Assembly (NCBI GenBank): GCA_963649295.1
Contig: CAVJHK010000005.1
Location: forward strand, 4,090-68,089
DNA: 64,000 nucleotides
From: RGIG3528 sp963649295
GTDB taxonomy: Bacteria > Bacillota > Clostridia > Lachnospirales > Lachnospiraceae
Direction of reading: 5' to 3'
Of this stretch, positions 34,224-43,107 are shown one piece after another (position 1 is the stretch's first letter; each line of letters opens with the position of its first letter). Below the pieces are notes generated by a model that was not told where the DNA came from, made no database searches, and saw nothing but the letters and a program-made list of their open reading frames with translations. The translations under genes were made by a program, and so were the position numbers.

Positions 34224-35405
34224 ATGGATAAAGAAACAATCATTCAGGTTAAAGACCTCCACGTTGACATAGCACTTCATGAGGGTACGCTTACGGCGGT
34301 AAGAGGTGTCAACTTTGAAATAAAAAAGGGCGAAACGCTTGGACTTGTGGGTGAATCCGGATGCGGAAAATCGCTTACAAGCAAGGCAATTCTCGGAATC
34401 AACGACAAAAAGTGCACATCGCACGGACAGGTTCTCTTTAATGCAAAAGATAAGGGCGAGGTGGATTTGGTTAAGCTCGACCCAAAAGGCAAAGAAATTC
34501 GATCAATCCGCGGCAAGGAAATATCAATGATTTTCCAGGAACCCATGGTTGCCTTTTCACCGATGTATACGATAGGAAATCAAATTGTTGAAGCTGTTCT
34601 TCTTCATATCACAAAGGATAAGAAGGAAGCAAAAAAGATCGCTCTCAACATGATGAAAAAGGTTGGCATCGCAAATGCCGAAAAGCGTTACAACCAGTAT
34701 CCGCATGAATTTTCGGGCGGAATGCTGCAGCGTGCGCTTATTGCGATGGCTCTTGTATGCAATCCCAGAATGCTTATTGCCGACGAGCCAACTACGGCCC
34801 TTGACGTTACGATTCAGGCGCAGATTCTTGAGCTTATGAAAGAGCTCCAAAAGGATATGGGCATGGCAATTCTTTTCATCACGCATGACCTCGGAGTTGT
34901 CGCAAAAATGTGTGACAGGGTCGCCGTAATGTATCTCGGCAAGATCGTAGAAAGTGCGGATGCAAATACGATATATGCAAATCCCCAGCATCCTTATACA
35001 AAAGGTCTCATAGGCTCGGTTCACAAAATCGGTGCGTCACGTGATGAAAGACTTTTCTCGATTGAAGGCACCGTTCCGCTTGCAATGAATCTTCCGATTC
35101 AATGCGGATTTTATGAGAGATGCACGGCTGCGATAAAGGGACTTTGCGACAAGGCGGAGCCGGAGCTTGTTGAAATCGAGCCCGGACACAAGATTGCATG
35201 CTTTGCATGTGAAAACGAAAAGTGCAAATTGCAGGCGGAAGAAGCAAAAAAAGAGATTGCTTTGAGAGAAGCCAAAAGAAAGGCACTTGCCGAAGAAGAG
35301 GCTAAAAAAGCATTAGAAGAACAGCAAAAAAACGATACTTTCACAAAGAGAGTTTCAGGAAATTTAAAAAAGAATGTTTCAAAAATAATCAAAGGAGGTA
35401 AGTAA
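34224..35405 (+). CDS. ABC transporter ATPase (DppD/OppD type) with charged C-terminal tail
   Basis: 393 residues: Walker A GESGCGKS, signature FSGGMLQRALIAMAL, Walker B MLIADEPTTALDVT and H-loop ITHDLGVV. The oligopeptide-transporter C-terminal domain contains the cluster CGFYERCTAAIKGLCDKAEP, which resembles the Fe-S Cys motif of Dpp/Opp ATPases. An extra ~60-residue Lys/Glu/Ala-rich tail (EEAKKEIALREAKRKALAEE...) is predicted to be helical or coiled-coil and is not usual for the family. Strong AAGGAGG near its end serves the next gene. Confidence 0.92.
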   Translation: MDKETIIQVKDLHVDIALHEGTLTAVRGVNFEIKKGETLGLVGESGCGKSLTSKAILGINDKKCTSHGQVLFNAKDKGEVDLVKLDPKGKEIRSIRGKEISMIFQEPMVAFSPMYTIGNQIVEAVLLHITKDKKEAKKIALNMMKKVGIANAEKRYNQYPHEFSGGMLQRALIAMALVCNPRMLIADEPTTALDVTIQAQILELMKELQKDMGMAILFITHDLGVVAKMCDRVAVMYLGKIVESADANTIYANPQHPYTKGLIGSVHKIGASRDERLFSIEGTVPLAMNLPIQCGFYERCTAAIKGLCDKAEPELVEIEPGHKIACFACENEKCKLQAEEAKKEIALREAKRKALAEEEAKKALEEQQKNDTFTKRVSGNLKKNVSKIIKGGK

Positions 35406-35407
35406 GC

Positions 35408-36445
35408 ATGGGTGAAATGAAAAAAGACACCATTCTGGAAGTAAAACATGTTCACAAACGCTTTACCTCCAAGGGTATTACCGTAAAAGCCGTTACGGAT
35501 GTTTCCTTTGACGTTCGCCCGGGTGAAACCATAGGAATAGTGGGAGAATCGGGCTGCGGCAAAACAACGCTCGGAAGATGCATAGTTCGTGCATATGATG
35601 CGTCGGAGGGCGAAGTGCTTTATCGCACAAAGAGCGGCGAAGAAGTTGACTTTTTAAAAATCGACCGCAAAAAAATGAAGGAAATCCGCAAGGAAATCCA
35701 GATGATTTTCCAGGATCCCTATTCTTCGCTCGATCCCCGTATGACCGTTCTTGATATCATAAAAGAGCCGTTGCGAGCAAACTTTCCCAAAATGTCGAAG
35801 GACGAAATGGACAAGCGCGCAAAGGATATGGCGGTCAAGGTAGGACTTAATCCGACTTATTTGATGCGTTATCCTCATGCTTTTTCCGGCGGACAGCGCC
35901 AGCGTATCGGTATTGCGAGAGCACTCGTAATCAGCCCTCAGATTATTGTCTGCGACGAGGCGGTTTCTGCGCTCGATGTTTCGATTCAGGCACAGGTTAT
36001 TAACCTTCTTCGTGATCTTCAAAAAGATTTGGGACTCACATATCTCTTTATTTCGCACGATTTGTCGGTTGTGGAACATATTTCCGACAAGGTCGGCGTT
36101 ATGTATCTCGGAAGAATGGTTGAATTTTGCGAAACGGAAAAATTGTTCTCGCATCCCATGCATCCTTATACGGAAGCTTTGCTTTCGGCGGTTCCTGTTG
36201 CGGATCCCACATACAAAATGGAGCGAATTCCGCTTATGGGCGAAATCCCCAACCCCGCAAATCCGCCTTCGGGATGCTATTTCCACGAGAGATGCCGCTA
36301 TTGCACCAAGAAGTGTGTAGAAGAGGCACCTGAGCTCAAAACAATGCCGGACGGACGTCTTTGTGCTTGTCACAGGGCGGAGGAGCTTAACCTTAACGGA
36401 TTTAACCTTGAGGCAATGCATGCCGACAAAAAAGAAAATAAATAG
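35408..36445 (+). CDS. ABC transporter ATPase (DppF/OppF type)
   Basis: 345 residues, second motor subunit: Walker A GESGCGKTTLGRC, signature FSGGQRQRIGIARAL, Walker B IIVCDEAVSALDVS, H-loop ISHDLSVV, and the C-terminal CYFHERCRYCTKKCVEEAPEL Cys cluster. Its ATG is two bases after the OppD stop. A strong terminator follows, ending the GH105-ABC operon. Confidence 0.93.
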   Translation: MGEMKKDTILEVKHVHKRFTSKGITVKAVTDVSFDVRPGETIGIVGESGCGKTTLGRCIVRAYDASEGEVLYRTKSGEEVDFLKIDRKKMKEIRKEIQMIFQDPYSSLDPRMTVLDIIKEPLRANFPKMSKDEMDKRAKDMAVKVGLNPTYLMRYPHAFSGGQRQRIGIARALVISPQIIVCDEAVSALDVSIQAQVINLLRDLQKDLGLTYLFISHDLSVVEHISDKVGVMYLGRMVEFCETEKLFSHPMHPYTEALLSAVPVADPTYKMERIPLMGEIPNPANPPSGCYFHERCRYCTKKCVEEAPELKTMPDGRLCACHRAEELNLNGFNLEAMHADKKENK

Positions 36446-36477
36446 GCTTATAAGGATTCATAAGGTCCTTGGATTTT

Positions 36478-36517
36478 GGAAGACACCGGAATTTTTTTCG
36501 GTGTCTTCCTTTTATTT
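36478..36517 (+). terminator. Terminator of the GH105/ABC operon
   Basis: GGAAGACACCG (36478-36488) and CGGTGTCTTCC (36499-36509) form a perfect 11-bp stem followed by TTTTATTT. Confidence 0.9.
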
Positions 36518-36614
36518 CTGCGTATTTTTGGTTATCTGTGTGTGATTTTTCCATTTTTTCCGATAACGGAATATTTGCTTAAAGTTTTTAATATCCTAAA
36601 AAAGAAGCGAATAT

Positions 36615-36944
36615 GTGCCAAAGAAGGATATTAATCTTGAAACTGTAACGCTTGAGCTTGATGACGGAACGGAAATGGTATGCGATGTTATTTCGATTTT
36701 TCCGGCAGTTGTTGGCGGCGTCAAAAAAATGTATATTGCGCTTCTTGACGAAAATGCGGGTGAAGACGGGGATATATTCTTATACGGAGCAGAAAATTTG
36801 GAAGATCCCGACAACATCATATTAAACGATATCGAATCGGATGAGGAATTTGAAATTGTATCCGATGCCTTTGATGAGATGCTTGATGACGAAGAATTAA
36901 ACGAAATGCTTGACGGCATCGACGAAGACGAGGACGAAGAATAG
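36615..36944 (+). CDS. DUF1292-family acidic protein
   Basis: 109-residue, strongly acidic protein (C-terminal DEMLDDEELNEMLDGIDEDEDEE). The LELDDGTEMVCDVISIFP start and MYIALLDENAGEDGDIFLYGAE match the small DUF1292/YrzB family of Firmicutes, whose role is unknown. The start is GTG: the ATG two bases earlier is in another frame and soon stops. The ribosome site is weak (AAAGAAGCGA). The downstream GH2 gene begins 53 bp later. Confidence 0.75.
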   Translation: MPKKDINLETVTLELDDGTEMVCDVISIFPAVVGGVKKMYIALLDENAGEDGDIFLYGAENLEDPDNIILNDIESDEEFEIVSDAFDEMLDDEELNEMLDGIDEDEDEE

Positions 36945-36996
36945 TTTTGGCAGTGTGAGAGGCTGTTGTATTGAGGGGGATGTTTGGAGGCATATT

Positions 36997-38859
36997 ATGG
37001 GTGAGATGCATTGTCCGGATTATTTAAAAACAAGAAACAGATTTGTGAGCCTTGACGGGGACTGGTTATTAAACGGCACAAGGATAAATGTGCCTTTTTG
37101 TCCCGAAAGCAGGGCATCTTTGTTTCTTGGCGAAATCGATTATACAAAGGAATATTCGTTTGTATATGAAAAATGCTTTGATTTGCCCGAATTTATGTCG
37201 GACAATGAGAATGAACGGTTGATTTTGCATCTTGACGGTGTGGATCAGGAATATATCGTCATTCTTAACGAAAAGATAATAGGTGCACATTCCGACGGAT
37301 ATACAAGGGCAGAATTTGATATTACGAATGCGGTGCGAAGAGATAAAGAAAATTTGCTTAAAATCATCGCGTCCGACACGCTCTCGACGGAATTTCCGTA
37401 CGGAAAACAAAAAATAAAGCGAGGCGGAATGTGGTATACGCCCTTCAGCGGAATCTGGAAGAGCGTCTGGCTGCAGGCCGTACCCGAAAAATATATCGGG
37501 GATTTGACTATTAAGGCGGATCCGGAGCACGTTACGGTAAGCTTTAATTTTTGCGATTTTATCGAGAAGGAAATAAGAATAAGAATATATGCGCCTGAAA
37601 TAAAACATGCGTTATTTGGGGCGGAAACAAGTGAAATATACGATAAAGCAGGTGGAAAAAATACAGGTGAATCGGAAAGCTATGAAGAAAATGCACGTGA
37701 ATCGGAAGCGGGCGCAAATATTGACATGCCGGATACGGATGAAGAATATTGGACTGTTTTTTATGATATAAATAATATTCCGGAGCATGATCTTGTAATT
37801 CCGTTAAAGGATATTGTGTCAAATCTCGGAAATCCGATTCCGGTAAAGCTTTGGGATACCGAAAATCCGTGGATTTACGATATGGAAATCGAAGCGGGAG
37901 AGGACAGAATAAAAACCTATTTTGCCATACGAACGATAGAAATAAAAAAGATAAACGGCATTCCGAGAGTCTGCTTAAACGATAAGCCCATATTTCTTCA
38001 CGGGGTGCTTGACCAGGGCTATTTTACCGAATCCGTATGCCTTCCGAGGGATGAAAGGGAATATGAACGTGACATTCTCCGCATGAAGGAGCTCGGCTTT
38101 AATATGCTGAGAAAACATATCAAAACGGAGCCCGACGGTTATTATTATTATGCGGACATTCACGGAATGCTTATAATGCAGGATATGGTAAATTCTGGAA
38201 AATATCGCTACATAAAGGATACCGTGCTTCCGACGATAGGTATCAAATTTTCGATTGAAAAATTGCGTCATGCAACAAAAAAACGCCGTATGAACTTTGA
38301 AAAGCACATAAACGGAGTGATAAAGGATCTGAGAAATCATCCTTCGATAATATGCTATACGATTTTTAACGAAGGGTGGGGCGAACACGAGAGCGGATAT
38401 TATTATGACCTTGTAAAAAAGCTTGATGACACACGGCTTATAGATACGGCTTCCGGGTGGTTTAAGCCCGGCAAAACAGACTTTGACAGCAGACATATAT
38501 ATTTCAGACTTCGTAATATTAAGAAGAGCGGTTTTACCAAAGAAAAGCCGATATTTGTGACCGAATGCGGCGGATATTCGTATGCGGCTGCGGGACATAT
38601 GTATAAAGAAGACGCATCATACGGATACGGAACGTGCAAGAGCATATCGGAGCTTACGGACAAAATTGAGGAGCTTTATAAAAAGATGATTATGCCGGGG
38701 ATAAAAGCGTCTGTATGCGGATGCATATATACACAGCTTTCGGACGTGGAAGACGAAATAAACGGGCTTTATACATACGACAGAGAGGTATGTAAGGTCG
38801 ACAAAGAAAGAATGATTAAGCTCTCAAAGGAACTTACCGGAGGAAATTGGTTTGTATAA
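36997..38859 (+). CDS. Glycoside hydrolase family 2 beta-glycosidase
   Basis: 620 residues, no signal peptide. An N-terminal sugar-binding jelly roll (YSFVYEKCFDLPEF, MWYTPFSGIWKSVWLQ) leads to an immunoglobulin-like domain and a TIM barrel with acid/base Glu in FNEGWGEHES and nucleophile Glu in VTECGGYS. Family 2 includes beta-galactosidases, beta-glucuronidases and beta-mannosidases; the substrate cannot be fixed by eye. An acidic Ser/Glu-rich insert near 215-245 carries a short internal repeat. TTTGGAGG six bases before the ATG at 36997 sets the start, although the frame is open for 29 codons upstream. Confidence 0.9.
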   Translation: MGEMHCPDYLKTRNRFVSLDGDWLLNGTRINVPFCPESRASLFLGEIDYTKEYSFVYEKCFDLPEFMSDNENERLILHLDGVDQEYIVILNEKIIGAHSDGYTRAEFDITNAVRRDKENLLKIIASDTLSTEFPYGKQKIKRGGMWYTPFSGIWKSVWLQAVPEKYIGDLTIKADPEHVTVSFNFCDFIEKEIRIRIYAPEIKHALFGAETSEIYDKAGGKNTGESESYEENARESEAGANIDMPDTDEEYWTVFYDINNIPEHDLVIPLKDIVSNLGNPIPVKLWDTENPWIYDMEIEAGEDRIKTYFAIRTIEIKKINGIPRVCLNDKPIFLHGVLDQGYFTESVCLPRDEREYERDILRMKELGFNMLRKHIKTEPDGYYYYADIHGMLIMQDMVNSGKYRYIKDTVLPTIGIKFSIEKLRHATKKRRMNFEKHINGVIKDLRNHPSIICYTIFNEGWGEHESGYYYDLVKKLDDTRLIDTASGWFKPGKTDFDSRHIYFRLRNIKKSGFTKEKPIFVTECGGYSYAAAGHMYKEDASYGYGTCKSISELTDKIEELYKKMIMPGIKASVCGCIYTQLSDVEDEINGLYTYDREVCKVDKERMIKLSKELTGGNWFV

Positions 38860-39349
38860 GAAAAATGTTTCATATACAATTATATTGATGGCATTTTGTC
38901 TGCCATTTGTATTTGTAACAACGGGATGCAAAAAAACATGGAGCACCGGAACGCCAAGCAATACTCCGACTCCGACGATAAAGGTGGTGGATGTCAACAA
39001 ATTGCAATCGGATGCGGAAAAGGGAAATACAGGCGGAAATGCACTTGTTCCCGTAACCACTCTTTTTCCGAATCACAGAGTGGGAACGCTTACACCGACA
39101 CCGACCGAGTTGCCAACCCCTATTCCCACGGCAACACCGGATCCCGCGAGCTTTTATACGCCTACTCCGACAGTGCCGCCTACTCCCACATTTACCCCGA
39201 CACCTACGCCTAAGCCTACCAATACACCGCGTCCGACAAGGTTTGCAACTCCTACGTTTACACCGACTGCCGAGCCTACACCTTTTCCGACGGAAGGAAC
39301 GATAATATATGTTCCTGTAAGCCAAACACCCACCCCGAAAGCAAGGTGA
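38852..39349 (+). CDS. Thr/Pro-rich lipoprotein of unknown function
   Basis: 165 residues. Signal peptide with lipobox (FVTTGC, Cys at ~26), then a short globular-looking stretch, then ~80 residues dominated by TPTP-type repeats, and a terminal TIIYVPVSQTPTPKAR. TTG start with GGAGG about nine bases upstream; it overlaps the end of the GH2 gene by eight bases, so it is probably co-translated. It looks like a cell-wall spanning stalk with no catalytic domain. The linker resembles that of the solute-binding lipoprotein at 29828. Confidence 0.7.
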   Translation: MYKKNVSYTIILMAFCLPFVFVTTGCKKTWSTGTPSNTPTPTIKVVDVNKLQSDAEKGNTGGNALVPVTTLFPNHRVGTLTPTPTELPTPIPTATPDPASFYTPTPTVPPTPTFTPTPTPKPTNTPRPTRFATPTFTPTAEPTPFPTEGTIIYVPVSQTPTPKAR

Positions 39350-39350
39350 A

Positions 39351-39388
39351 TTAACTTAAAACACAGCTTAAACTGCGATTTAAGTTAA
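39351..39388. repeat. Inverted repeat after the Thr/Pro-rich lipoprotein gene
   Basis: TTAACTTAAA (39351-39360) and TTTAAGTTAA (39379-39388) are exact complements around an 18-nt loop. There is no T-run, so a terminator role is uncertain. The rest of 39350-39558 shows nothing recognisable. Confidence 0.6.
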
Positions 39389-39558
39389 AAGCGTTACTTG
39401 GGATTCACATGAATTCGAGGGGGGATATGATTGCCGAAGGGCGACAGAATCCGGTGGGCAGGTTTTGACCAAAAAATACCGAAATTAAGCCGATTCGGAA
39501 CAAGTCCGTTCAAAATAAGGAAATTCAAGTAAAATACCAAGCCCGGGGTAATTGTTAT

Positions 39559-42066
39559 ATGACCGAAGAAAATATTGTAACAAAAATATCGGTAAGAAAT
39601 CTTGTTGAATTTGTGCTGCGGTCGGGTGACATAGACGCAGGGAGCGGTCGCATGGACACGGATGCAATGCAGGAAGGCATCAGAATACACAAAAAAATAC
39701 AAAAAAGCATGACTGATTATAAGGCGGAGGTTTCGCTTTCAACGGAGGTTGTGCTTAAACAAAACAAAAATGACATCTGCATTCTCTTAAAAATTTTTGG
39801 ACGTGCGGATGGCATTTTTAAGTTAAAAGATAATTTTGCGGTAGATGAAATAAAAAGCACATATATGTCTGTGGATGAGATGAAGGAAGCAACACCCGTG
39901 CATTTGGCACAGGCAAAATGCTATGCCTATATGTATGCATTAAATTATGATTTAAGCGAAATAAGTGTGCAGCTCACATATTGCAATATTGACACGGAAC
40001 ATATAAAAAGATTTGTATATCCCTTTACTTTTGCAGAGCTTAAAACGTGGTTTAACAATCTTGTTACAAAATATTCCGAGTGGGTTTTCTTGGAAGAAAC
40101 ATGGAAAAGGACAAGAAATTTTTCGATAGGGGAACTTAAATTTCCTTTTGAATATCGTCCGGGACAGCGTGATTTTGTGAGATGGGTGTATTCAACGATA
40201 AAGAACGGAAAGAAGCTTTTTGCGGAAGCACCGACCGGAGTCGGTAAAACGATTTCGACGATATTTCCTTCGGTTTGGAATATAGGGGAAGGAAGAAATT
40301 CACGCATATTTTATCTGACAGCCAAAACAATCGCAAGAACGGTTGCGGAAAACACGTTTGATTTGTTACGGCAAAACGGACTTAAATTCAAATCCGTCAC
40401 AATAACCGCCAAAGAAAAAATATGTATATGTGATGAAACAAAATGTAATCCGCTAAACTGTATTTGTGCGAAAGGACACTTTGACCGCGTAAATGATGCT
40501 TTGTATGCACTTCTGTCGAACGAGGAAAAGATAAATCGTGATATAATTTTGGAATATGCCGAAAAATATACGGTTTGTCCTTATGAATTGTCTCTTGATG
40601 CGGCAACATTTTCCGATGCCGTTATATGTGATTACAATTATGTTTTTGACAAGCGTTGTGCGCTCAAAAGATTTTTTGCGGAAAATCAAAAAAACGACTT
40701 TATTTTTCTTATAGACGAGGCACACAACCTTCTTGAACGCGCAAGGGATATGTACAGTGCGGAGATAATAAAGGAAGATTTTTTGTATGTGAATGCATTT
40801 TTAAAGAAAAACCAAAAATCATCCGTTAAAAGGATTTCAAAGTCGCTTACGGCATGCAACAACGCAATGCTCTCCGTAAAAAGGGAGGCGGGCGAGTTTT
40901 TGGTGCTCAAAAATGCGGACGAGCTATATGTAAAATTAAGAAGAAGCGCAGGCTTTATCGAAGACCTGCTTTCTGATGAAAAGCAGGATTTTGATGGACG
41001 TGACGAGGTTGTTAAATTATACTTTAACATAAAAAGCTTCATCGAAACGTATGAAAATATCGACGGTGCATATAAGATCTATGCGGATTATAACGATAAC
41101 AAGGAGTTCAGGATAAAGCTTCTTTGCATGGAGCCCATCGCGGAACTAAAAAAACGAACGGATAATGCAGGATCTTCGATATTTTTCAGTGCCACGCTTC
41201 TTCCGATAAAATATTATACCGAGCAGCTTGGGGGCAATGTCACGGATCCCGCAATTTATGTTCCTTCACCTTTTTCAAAATCAAACAGACTTGTAATGGT
41301 GGGTGGTGATATTTCGACAAAATACAACAGGCGATGCGAGTCGGAATATCAAAAAATAGGAAAATATATCAGCGAATTTGTTTCAGCCAAAAAAGGAAAC
41401 TATCTCGTCTTTTTTACTTCCTATAAAATGATGGAGGACGTACTTCAAAATTCCCCGGATCTACAAAAGTGGAACATTGAGAATTCGGAAGATGAAAATT
41501 TGGCTGATGAAACGGCATGCGAAAAAAACGGGGCAGAAAATACAAAAGTCAAATCGGAATTTGATAAAATATCCGAAAAATCAAGTGATGACATAACTTT
41601 GCTTGTTCAAAGCCGCGGCATGACCGAAAAGGATAAGGAGAGCTTTTTGGAAAGCTTCGCAGAAAATCTTAAGTCTACTCTTGTCGGGTTTACCGTTCTC
41701 GGAGGCGCTTTTTCGGAAGGAATCGATCTGACGGGTAATCGGTTAATCGGAGTCTGTGTCGTAGGCACCGGGCTTCCAATGGTCGGAAACGAAAGAGAGC
41801 TTTTTAAAAATTATTTTGACAACAAAAATAAAAACGGATTTGATTATGCTTATCTTTATCCCGGGATGAACAGGGTTTGTCAGGCTGGTGGGAGAGTAAT
41901 AAGAACGGATAAGGATATCGGCGCGATTTTGCTTCTTGACGAAAGATTTTTGAAAAACAAATATTCGTCGCTTTTTCCCGCGGAATGGATTCCGTATACA
42001 CGTGTTACGATTAATAACGTGAAAAAGATTACGGAGAAATTTTTTGAAGGGTTCGAAGGAAAATAA
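39559..42066 (+). CDS. Nuclease-helicase: Cas4/RecB-like PD-(D/E)XK domain fused to XPD/DinG-type Fe-S helicase
   Basis: 835-residue DNA-repair type enzyme. Residues ~1-160 have the nuclease motifs: EGIRIHKKI, FGRADGI (Asp), AVDEIKSTY (E-x-K) and HLAQAKCYAYMYA (QxxxY). The superfamily 2 helicase begins near 190 with Walker A APTGVGKT (224-231) and IDEAHNLLERARD (385-). Cysteines at 289/291, 296, 301/303 and 340 are candidates for the [4Fe-4S] cluster. The C-terminal motor half contains FFTSYKMMEDVL, GAFSEGIDL and CQAGGRVIRTDKD. Unlike DinG exonuclease fusions, the nuclease here is PD-(D/E)XK. Substrate and pathway are unknown. Confidence 0.88.
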   Translation: MTEENIVTKISVRNLVEFVLRSGDIDAGSGRMDTDAMQEGIRIHKKIQKSMTDYKAEVSLSTEVVLKQNKNDICILLKIFGRADGIFKLKDNFAVDEIKSTYMSVDEMKEATPVHLAQAKCYAYMYALNYDLSEISVQLTYCNIDTEHIKRFVYPFTFAELKTWFNNLVTKYSEWVFLEETWKRTRNFSIGELKFPFEYRPGQRDFVRWVYSTIKNGKKLFAEAPTGVGKTISTIFPSVWNIGEGRNSRIFYLTAKTIARTVAENTFDLLRQNGLKFKSVTITAKEKICICDETKCNPLNCICAKGHFDRVNDALYALLSNEEKINRDIILEYAEKYTVCPYELSLDAATFSDAVICDYNYVFDKRCALKRFFAENQKNDFIFLIDEAHNLLERARDMYSAEIIKEDFLYVNAFLKKNQKSSVKRISKSLTACNNAMLSVKREAGEFLVLKNADELYVKLRRSAGFIEDLLSDEKQDFDGRDEVVKLYFNIKSFIETYENIDGAYKIYADYNDNKEFRIKLLCMEPIAELKKRTDNAGSSIFFSATLLPIKYYTEQLGGNVTDPAIYVPSPFSKSNRLVMVGGDISTKYNRRCESEYQKIGKYISEFVSAKKGNYLVFFTSYKMMEDVLQNSPDLQKWNIENSEDENLADETACEKNGAENTKVKSEFDKISEKSSDDITLLVQSRGMTEKDKESFLESFAENLKSTLVGFTVLGGAFSEGIDLTGNRLIGVCVVGTGLPMVGNERELFKNYFDNKNKNGFDYAYLYPGMNRVCQAGGRVIRTDKDIGAILLLDERFLKNKYSSLFPAEWIPYTRVTINNVKKITEKFFEGFEGK

Positions 42067-42125
42067 AATCAAGGAAACAAACTTACCTTTTTTTTGCTTA
42101 ACTTGGACTTGATAAAATCCCGGCA

Positions 42126-42183
42126 CGTAATTAAAATTATATAAGGTTAAAAATCGTAATTAAAATTATACAAGGTTAAAAAA
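42126..42183 (+). repeat. 29-bp tandem duplication before nagB
   Basis: A unit beginning CGTAATTAAAATTATA occurs at 42126-42154 and 42155-42183, differing at about one or two bases. Confidence 0.85.
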
Positions 42184-42207
42184 TTGATTTAAGAAGGAGC
42201 AAAAAAT

Positions 42208-42918
42208 ATGCGTATTATAGAAGCAAAGGACTACAACGATTTAAGCCGTAAAGCGGCAAATGTTATATCGGCTCAGGTTATTTTGGAGCCGTGCTGTGTT
42301 TTGGGACTCGCAACCGGCTCCACACCGATCGGCACCTACAAGCAGCTTATCGACTGGTACAATAAGGGTGATATCGATTTTTCGAGAATAAAATCCATAA
42401 ATCTTGACGAATATATCGGGCTTGACGACCAAAATGAGCAAAGCTACCGCTATTTTATGAATACAAACTTTTTTGATCACATAAATATAGATAAGAAAAA
42501 TACATATGTGCCGAACGGTATGGCGACGGACGCAGAAGCAGAATGTAAGAGATATGATTCGTTAATCAATTCGGTCGGCGGAATCGATTTGCAGTTGCTC
42601 GGTATCGGTCATGACGGACATATCGGATTTAACGAGCCGGGTGCGGCATTTGAAAAGACAACGCATGTTGTTACGCTTAACGAAATGACAATCAAAGCGA
42701 ACGCAAGATTTTTTAAATCGGAAGCGGATGTTCCGCATGCCGCAATTACGATGGGAATAAAGTCGATCATGCAGGCAAAAAGGCTTCTTCTTATCGCAAA
42801 CGGCCCCGACAAAAAGGATATTGTGGAAAAGGCGCTCTACGGACCCGTTACGCCGAACGTTCCCGCGTCGATCCTTCAGTTTCATCCGAATCTTACGGTT
42901 GTATATTCTTTTAATTAA
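42208..42918 (+). CDS. nagB: Glucosamine-6-phosphate deaminase
   Basis: Converts GlcN-6-P to fructose-6-P and ammonia (236 residues). Motifs: LGLATGSTPIGTYKQLI, SINLDEYIGL with the catalytic Asp, LLGIGHDGHIGFNEPG with the catalytic His/Glu, and AITMGIKSIMQAK. The length is that of the shorter, non-allosteric form. AAGGAGC precedes the ATG. nagA follows after a repeat-filled 189-bp spacer. Confidence 0.95.
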   Translation: MRIIEAKDYNDLSRKAANVISAQVILEPCCVLGLATGSTPIGTYKQLIDWYNKGDIDFSRIKSINLDEYIGLDDQNEQSYRYFMNTNFFDHINIDKKNTYVPNGMATDAEAECKRYDSLINSVGGIDLQLLGIGHDGHIGFNEPGAAFEKTTHVVTLNEMTIKANARFFKSEADVPHAAITMGIKSIMQAKRLLLIANGPDKKDIVEKALYGPVTPNVPASILQFHPNLTVVYSFN

Positions 42919-42972
42919 GTGATACAAGGCTGTAATCCCATTGCCTTTAGGCGGTGGCTTATACTGAACTTT

Positions 42973-43100
42973 TGTCAATGATATTCGCAATCCGTGTGTC
43001 ATGGATATTATTTGGCATTTTGTATGTCATAAATATTATGCGGTAATGCATGTGTCATAGATATCATTTGGCAATTCATATGTTATTAACATCATTAAAT
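42973..43100 (+). repeat. Four to five ~28-bp tandem repeats between nagB and nagA
   Basis: TGTCAT-type units with a following ATATTA/ATATCA start at 42997, 43025, 43053 and 43081 (period 28), with a diverged copy at 42973. They fill the spacer up to the nagA start. Confidence 0.75.
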
Positions 43101-43107
43101 AAAGAAA

